From Thermomicrobiales bacterium (GTDB taxonomy: Bacteria > Chloroflexota > Chloroflexia > Thermomicrobiales > UBA6265), in assembly GCA_025937615.1 (NCBI GenBank), contig JAICRA010000037.1, positions 1 through 9,376 on the forward strand: a stretch of 9,376 nt of DNA. Direction: 5' to 3'. The first letter of the stretch is position 1. Each line of letters opens with the position of its first letter. The translations under genes and the position numbers were made by a program. The notes below the pieces were generated by a model that saw nothing but the letters and a program-made list of their open reading frames with translations, made no database searches and was not told the origin of the DNA. Of the stretch, positions 6,035 to 9,376 are shown piece by piece.

Positions 6035-7477
6035 ATGCGCAACCAGTGGCGCGGGATGGCGGTCGGAGCAGTTGTGGGCGCCGGGATCGCCGCTCTCATC
6101 CGGCAACAAGTTACGGCGGGGATCGCCGCGCGGAACCGGCACCGGTCCGAGTCGCTCTTCGCCTACCATGCGGCGCGGCACAGGATCCTGATCCTGGGAG
6201 CTGGCTTCGGGGGAATGGCGGCAGCCCTTCGCCTCGACGAGCGGCTCGGCAATCGCTCGGATACGAGCGTCCTCGTCGTCGACCGTGACAGCGCGCTCCT
6301 CTTCACGCCCTTGCTCTGGACAGTCGCGGATGGCCGGGCCAACCCCAACGACGTCGTCGTGCCCATCCGGGCCTTCCAACGCGGTCGCGCGTTCCATCTC
6401 CTGCACGCCGAAGTCGAAGCGATCGATCTGGATCGGCGGGAAGTCCGCACCAGCGCCGGGACTCGTCCTTACGACTATCTCGTCGTTGCCCTGGGGAGTG
6501 TTACGGCGGTCCCAGCGCTACCGGGGTTGCGCGAACGGGCGTTGCGCTTTCACACCCCGGCTGATGCGATGGAGCTGCGCAATCACCTCATCGACGCTCT
6601 CGAGAATGCCCATCACACGGTCGACGCGCAGGAGCGACGCGAGTGGCTGACCTTTGTAGTCGGTGGAGGAGGCGACACCGGCGTCGAGCTGGCGGCGACG
6701 ATCCTCAATTTCCTCCAGGTTGGGCTGCTGGCCGAGTATCCCTGGCTCGCCGATGAGCGACCGCGAGTCGTCGTCGTCGGACGAGCCCAGCGATTGGTGC
6801 CGATGAGCAGCCCGAACACGTCCGCGGCGGTCGAGCGGACTCTGCGGGAAGAGGGGGTCGAGGTCTGGACGGACGTCGCGATCGAAGGCGTGACCGAGCG
6901 TGAGGTCCAGACCTCGCGGGGTCCGATCCCAGCACGGACCCTCTTCTGGGCGGCGGGCATTACCGCGCCGTCCGTCGTCCGGGTCCTTCCGGTCGAGCAC
7001 GCGCGCAATGGCGCGGTGCTCGTCGACGACACCCTGCGCGTGCCCGGGCGACCGGAAGTCTTCGTCGTCGGCGACAGCGCCTGGGCTTTTGATGGCGCCA
7101 GCGGCGACCCGACGCCGCCCACCGCCCAGGCGGCCGGGCACATGGGGGAGTATGTGGCGGAGGCGATTGCCGGGCTGATCGCGGGTCGGCAGCCGTCCCC
7201 ATTCCGCTTCGTCACGCGCGGTCGATTAGCCTTGCTCGGACACCGCACCGGGGTGGCTGAGGTCTTCGGACTTGCCTTTGACGGACTGCCGGCCTGGCTG
7301 CTCTGGCACGGCTACTACCTGAGGACGATCCCGGCGTGGCGCAATCGGATCCGGCTCCTCACCAATTGGCTGCTGGCGGGACTTACTGGCCGCGAGACTG
7401 CTCAGCTCCGACTGGGAGCGAGTAGTGACGCTGAGGGAGCCGGCGCGGCGCGGGAGCCATCCCAGGTCGCCTCCTGA
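6035..7477 (+). CDS. type II NADH:quinone oxidoreductase-like flavoprotein (NDH-2 family)
   Basis: A 480-residue two-dinucleotide-fold flavoprotein. The FAD-binding GAGFGG (55-60) is followed by LLFTPLLW (88-95). A second Rossmann motif GGGGDTG (210-216) with E218 binds NADH, and FVVGD (343-347) is the second FAD contact. The C-terminal GLPAWLLWHGYY (about 417-428) and TNWLLAGL region are the typical NDH-2 membrane-association segment. Family members pass electrons from NADH to membrane quinone without pumping protons. Two oddities are visible: a hydrophobic N-terminal helix (about residues 8-22) ahead of the FAD fold, and His369 where the AQxAxQ quinone-site motif normally ends in Gln. The ATG at 6035 is preferred over one at 6017 because GGAG precedes it by 7 nt. 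A related membrane disulfide-reductase-family enzyme with another acceptor is possible. Confidence 0.82.
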   Translation: MRNQWRGMAVGAVVGAGIAALIRQQVTAGIAARNRHRSESLFAYHAARHRILILGAGFGGMAAALRLDERLGNRSDTSVLVVDRDSALLFTPLLWTVADGRANPNDVVVPIRAFQRGRAFHLLHAEVEAIDLDRREVRTSAGTRPYDYLVVALGSVTAVPALPGLRERALRFHTPADAMELRNHLIDALENAHHTVDAQERREWLTFVVGGGGDTGVELAATILNFLQVGLLAEYPWLADERPRVVVVGRAQRLVPMSSPNTSAAVERTLREEGVEVWTDVAIEGVTEREVQTSRGPIPARTLFWAAGITAPSVVRVLPVEHARNGAVLVDDTLRVPGRPEVFVVGDSAWAFDGASGDPTPPTAQAAGHMGEYVAEAIAGLIAGRQPSPFRFVTRGRLALLGHRTGVAEVFGLAFDGLPAWLLWHGYYLRTIPAWRNRIRLLTNWLLAGLTGRETAQLRLGASSDAEGAGAAREPSQVAS

Positions 7478-7484
7478 CGAGGAC

Positions 7485-7519
7485 GTGAACGAAAGCGAGG
7501 GCCGCCACCCGCGCTTCAC
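7485..7519 (+). terminator. hairpin just after the NDH-2-like gene
   Basis: GTGA (7485-7488) pairs with TCAC (7516-7519), AGCG (7494-7497) with CGCT (7512-7515), and GGG (7499-7501) with CCC (7508-7510). This gives a bulged stem starting 8 nt after the stop codon. The position suits a terminator, but no U-tract follows, so this is a weak call. Confidence 0.28.
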
Positions 7520-7712
7520 GATCGCGATGTCGATCGGTGGAATCTCTCAGTGATCCTTGCACGGCAATCGATGCCGCCTCCTTCGGGATGCATGTTGGAG
7601 CGAGTAGCCGTCGTGGTTTTGCCAACAATCGGGTTCAGATCGGCCTCCGTTGGACGGAGCGCGAGAAGGCAATAGAGGTCGGCGCCGCCAATTGAGTGCT
7701 TCCACTGTCACT

Positions 7713-7765
7713 GGTCCACAACATCAGAAGGTGCCGCACACCATCGCATTGCCGTGATGTGGACC
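7713..7765. repeat. bulged inverted repeat with nested hairpin
   Basis: GGTCCAC-AAC-ATCA (7713-7726) pairs with TGATGTGGACC (7755-7765): eleven base pairs interrupted by a 3-nt bulge. Inside the loop GGTG-CCGCA-CACC (7730-7742) forms a second small stem. It could be a structured transcript, a protein-binding site or the remains of a small mobile element. Confidence 0.4.
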
Positions 7766-7908
7766 GAACAAAACAAGGAAGTTGGTTCGCTGGCCGATTT
7801 GCAACAGACTTGCGGTCACTGGAGAGAATCGCTGGCGCACGGAAACCACGGCCAGAGGAGCCGCTTGACCAGACATTTCGAGACGCGAATCCGGGAGAGG
7901 AAGGGGCG

Positions 7909-8415
7909 ATGCATGAGACTCCCCATGACCTGCTTGAACTGACCGAGTTGCTCGATCGCAGTTACGCACAGGCGGGCGACCATCTGCGCAGCATCTTCAC
8001 CCCCGAGCGGCGGATTCCGGCTGACGAACTGGTGGCGCTGCTGCCCGGCGTCCAGGTGCTGAACCTGGCGACGGTCAGCCGTGCTTGCGCGCCTCGCGTC
8101 GCTCCGGTCGACGGTCTCTTCTACCGGGGGCGGTTCTGGTTCGGCTCGGCCGCGGCGTCGGTGCGCTTCGCACATCTGCGCGAGCGACCTCAGGTCAGTG
8201 CGAGTCACACGCGGGGTGAGGAGCTCGCGGTCATCGTCCACGGCACGGCCGCGCTAGTCGACACAGGCGATCCGGCCCACGCCGGGTTCGCCGGCTACTA
8301 CCGCGATGTCTACGGCTTTGGCTGGGAGGAGTGGGACCTCCCCGTTCAATTCGCCCGCATCGACGCGACCCACCTCTTCACGTATCGCCCCGTTCGCAAT
8401 GACGGTGCCGTCTGA
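7909..8415 (+). CDS. pyridoxamine 5'-phosphate oxidase-like FMN-binding split-barrel protein
   Basis: A 168-residue protein. After a helical N-terminus (about 1-45) comes a single split-barrel domain. VQVLNLATVSRACAPRVAPVD (48-68) is the characteristic first strand pair, then the GRFWFGSAAASVRFAHLRERP segment (74-94), where the Ser/Arg residues normally contact FMN or F420 phosphate. VSASHTRGEELAVIVHGTAALVD (96-118) and the C-terminal HLFTYRP complete the barrel. Such proteins are cytoplasmic and reduce or oxidise small molecules with FMN or F420, or bind haem; the substrate is not deducible. The ATG at 7909 has a strong AGAGGAAGGGG ribosome binding site, so the longer frame opening at 7696 is rejected. 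Its start region (GGAAGGGGCG) closely resembles that of the truncated gene at 8464. It may once have been co-transcribed with that neighbour. Confidence 0.8.
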   Translation: MHETPHDLLELTELLDRSYAQAGDHLRSIFTPERRIPADELVALLPGVQVLNLATVSRACAPRVAPVDGLFYRGRFWFGSAAASVRFAHLRERPQVSASHTRGEELAVIVHGTAALVDTGDPAHAGFAGYYRDVYGFGWEEWDLPVQFARIDATHLFTYRPVRNDGAV

Positions 8416-8463
8416 GGCGAGCGATAGCAGGCAACCAGCGCACTGAAAAGGAAGGGGCGGTGT

Positions 8464-8502
8464 ATGGCCGACCATGCGGTGGTGCTCGCCGGCGGCCCGA
8501 TA
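8464..8502 (+). pseudogene. amputated N-terminus of an FAD-dependent monooxygenase
   Basis: A strong ribosome binding site (AAAAGGAAGGGG, 8447-8458) precedes an ATG at 8464 that reads MADHAVVLAGGPIR. In the PheA/TfdB-type FAD monooxygenase family the N-terminus is commonly of the form DHAVVIAGGGPTGLMLA, the start of the FAD-binding Rossmann fold. Here the match stops inside the glycine loop (AGG-P instead of AGGGPTG), and the reading frame then runs antisense through the TetR gene without family resemblance. The simplest reading is a deletion that removed almost the whole enzyme and fused its first codons to sequence beside the TetR stop codon. Family assignment from a dozen residues is an inference. 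A genuine unrelated short ORF is the alternative. Confidence 0.45.
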
Positions 8503-8503
8503 A

Positions 8504-8526
8504 GGTCACGGCCCGTCCCGGTCACG
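8504..8526. repeat. short direct repeat at the monooxygenase/TetR junction
   Basis: GGTCACG occurs at 8504-8510 and again at 8520-8526, a 16-bp period, directly after the point where the monooxygenase similarity ends and overlapping the TetR stop codon. Short direct repeats of this kind are often left at deletion endpoints, but seven bases is little. Confidence 0.3.
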
Positions 8527-9151
8527 ATGCGCCTCCCGCCGCCAGCAGGTCCGTCAGCGTCAGCGCTGGCTCGGGCAAGGGGGCGGCCGGCTCGGCGCGA
8601 TCGGTTCGCAGCCCGTCGAGCAGCAGCTCCAGGTGCCGGTGCGCCAGCCGGTTGTCGAGGTCGCGTGGGATCGGGCCGGGGAGGGGCCTCGCAAGCCGTA
8701 CCAGCAGCAACCCGATGTCGGCGAACGTCACGTCCGCGCGAAGCGTCCCGGCGGCGTGCGCCCGGTCGATCAGCTGTTGGAACAGCCCCCACGAGTGCGT
8801 CCGGATCGATGCGATCTCCTCGTCGTCCGGCGGGATGTGGTCGAGGAGTGCCGGCATCACCGCGCTGATCCGCAGGTCGAGGGCGCGGTGCAGGTAGCGA
8901 GCGAGCGCTTGGAATGCGTCCGGCTCTTCGGTCTGGGCCAGCCGCGCCTCCTCGGCGGCGAGGCCGAGTACGTCGAGCACGACGGCGCGAACCAACGCCC
9001 GGCGATCGGGGAACCGGCGGTAGAGGGTGCCGATCCCGACCTCCGCCGCGGCGGCGATCGCGTCGAGCGGCGCGTCGGGGCCCTGGTCGACGAAGACGTC
9101 TCGGGCCGCCGCCAAGAGCCGCTCACGGTTTCGTCGCGCATCGGCGCGCAT
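8522..9151 (-). CDS. TetR/AcrR-family transcriptional repressor
   Basis: A 209-residue protein. The N-terminal DNA-binding domain spans about residues 5-60, with RERLLAAARDVFVDQG as helix 1 and a helix-turn-helix at about 28-47 ending in the family signature GIGTLYRRFPDR (39-50). The rest is the helical ligand-binding and dimerisation domain (LDRISAVMPALL-type helices), which varies between members and does not reveal the ligand. The ATG at 9151 is chosen because GGGAGG lies 8 nt upstream. The in-frame GTG at 9160 overlaps that ribosome binding site and cannot use it. Such proteins repress adjacent divergent genes until a small ligand binds. The 225 bp upstream hold a plus-strand promoter and a palindrome for a gene starting just past the window, its likely target. 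The gene converges on the monooxygenase stub. Confidence 0.92.
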   Translation of the reverse strand: MRADARRNRERLLAAARDVFVDQGPDAPLDAIAAAAEVGIGTLYRRFPDRRALVRAVVLDVLGLAAEEARLAQTEEPDAFQALARYLHRALDLRISAVMPALLDHIPPDDEEIASIRTHSWGLFQQLIDRAHAAGTLRADVTFADIGLLLVRLARPLPGPIPRDLDNRLAHRHLELLLDGLRTDRAEPAAPLPEPALTLTDLLAAGGAS

Positions 9152-9215
9152 GCCCCGCACCTCCCTTAGCCCCGCGAGGCCACGCGATCCTCAGATGCCA
9201 GCGCTCTTAAACGGA

Positions 9216-9243
9216 TTGACTTCCTCCACTTCCATGATACACT
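9216..9243 (+). promoter_or_regulatory. sigma-70-like promoter for the off-window right-hand gene
   Basis: TTGACT (9216-9221) and TACACT (9238-9243) are separated by 16 bp, both close to the -35 and -10 consensus, in a locally AT-richer stretch of a very GC-rich window. Direction is rightward, away from the TetR gene. It would give a leader of roughly 125 nt before the edge. Confidence 0.5.
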
Positions 9244-9260
9244 CCTCTTCTATACGGAGT
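9241..9260. promoter_or_regulatory. candidate TetR operator overlapping the -10
   Basis: ACTCC (9241-9245) and GGAGT (9256-9260) form a 20-bp palindrome with a 10-bp centre. It overlaps the -10 hexamer and presumed start site of the rightward promoter, where a TetR-type repressor would block transcription. The site is flanked by a 9-bp direct repeat CTCCACTTC (9224-9232 and 9267-9275), 43 bp apart, about four helical turns. Only five pairs per arm support it, so this is a candidate. Confidence 0.35.
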
Positions 9261-9294
9261 ATTTTTCTCCACTTCTGGCGTCTGGCCTCGCGCT

Positions 9295-9326
9295 GGCGTC
9301 CTAGCCCGACAGGGGCAGGACACGCC
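9295..9326 (+). promoter_or_regulatory. bulged hairpin in the leader of the right-hand gene
   Basis: GTCCT (9298-9302) pairs with AGGAC (9317-9321) and GCCC (9304-9307) with GGGC (9313-9316), with one bulged A and a GACAG loop. GGC (9295-9297) and GCC (9324-9326) extend it across a 2-nt bulge to 12 pairs in all. It lies between the promoter and the ribosome binding site, so it would be in the mRNA leader. Confidence 0.4.
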
Positions 9327-9360
9327 CTCACGGAAACACCCACAGAAAGCGGGCCGGCTC

Positions 9361-9376
9361 CGGAGAGGAGAACCAG
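9361..9376 (+). promoter_or_regulatory. ribosome binding site of a gene starting at the window edge
   Basis: CGGAGAGGAGAACCAG ends the window. AGGAG (9366-9370) is followed by six bases to the edge, the ideal spacing for a start codon at about 9377. With the upstream promoter this predicts a plus-strand gene divergent from the TetR gene; its product cannot be seen. Confidence 0.6.

Larger units (their letters stand above)
7478..7908. other. 431-bp gene-poor stretch
   Basis: No coding region is convincing here. An open frame runs upstream in frame with the following gene as far as 7696, but its predicted residues are low-complexity and basic, and a much better ribosome binding site lies at 7909. 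Base composition is visibly less GC-rich than the flanking genes. It contains the post-gene hairpin (7485-7519), a GGCA/TGCC mini-hairpin at 7563-7575, the bulged inverted repeat at 7713-7765 and an 8-bp direct repeat GTCACTGG (7707-7714, 7815-7822). It may be an old gene remnant or insertion scar; nothing recognisable survives. Confidence 0.45.

Noticed and set aside
7696..7908. Longer start for the split-barrel protein
   Set aside because: The added 71 residues show no family resemblance, and the ATG at 7909 has a much stronger ribosome binding site.
8633..9169. A 178-residue open frame on the plus strand through the TetR gene
   Set aside because: It mirrors the TetR coding frame; the TetR signature on the other strand is unambiguous.
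1..9376. CRISPR array, toxin-antitoxin pair, transposase, prophage or tRNA gene
   Set aside because: No regularly spaced repeats, no transposase or integrase motifs and no cloverleaf were seen on either strand.

Overview
The window is about 9.4 kb of GC-rich bacterial DNA, probably chromosomal. No rRNA, tRNA, transposase, phage or CRISPR was seen. Gene content (a GT-C membrane glycosyltransferase, two SDR oxidoreductases, a two-domain sulfotransferase, an NDH-2-like flavoprotein, an FMN split-barrel protein, TetR regulation), frequent GTG starts and an interspersed palindrome built on a CATTCTGAGCG core suggest a Chloroflexota/Thermomicrobia-like organism. This placement is a low-confidence inference; other GC-rich phyla remain possible.

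Layout. At the left edge (1-50, minus) lie the first codons of a gene running off the window, with a good promoter and a 20-bp operator-like palindrome in front of it. An unlinked GT-C type glycosyltransferase follows (145-1782, minus). A small predicted lipoprotein (2066-2359, plus) is convergent with a pair of SDR dehydrogenases (2415-3203 and 3338-4135, both minus). The pair is separated by a 92-bp interspersed inverted repeat, and a possible structured leader lies upstream of the first. Upstream again is a sulfotransferase with an extra N-terminal domain (4355-5689, minus). It diverges across a 345-bp regulatory gap from a type II NADH dehydrogenase-like protein (6035-7477, plus). A 431-bp gene-poor stretch leads to an FMN-binding split-barrel protein (7909-8415, plus). 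Next is what looks like the amputated N-terminus of an FAD monooxygenase (8464 to about 8502, plus), which abuts the 3' end of a TetR regulator (8522-9151, minus). The right edge carries a sigma-70-like promoter, a small palindrome, a bulged leader hairpin and a strong ribosome binding site. These predict a plus-strand gene starting immediately outside the window, divergent from the TetR gene and its likeliest target.

How the genes work together. The strongest functional units are the SDR pair and the TetR/off-window divergent pair. The others look like individually transcribed metabolic or surface-modification genes. I found no complete novel system. The most interesting items are the gene remnant next to the TetR gene, the candidate leader RNA upstream of the SDR pair, the palindrome splitting the SDR pair, and the edge operators.
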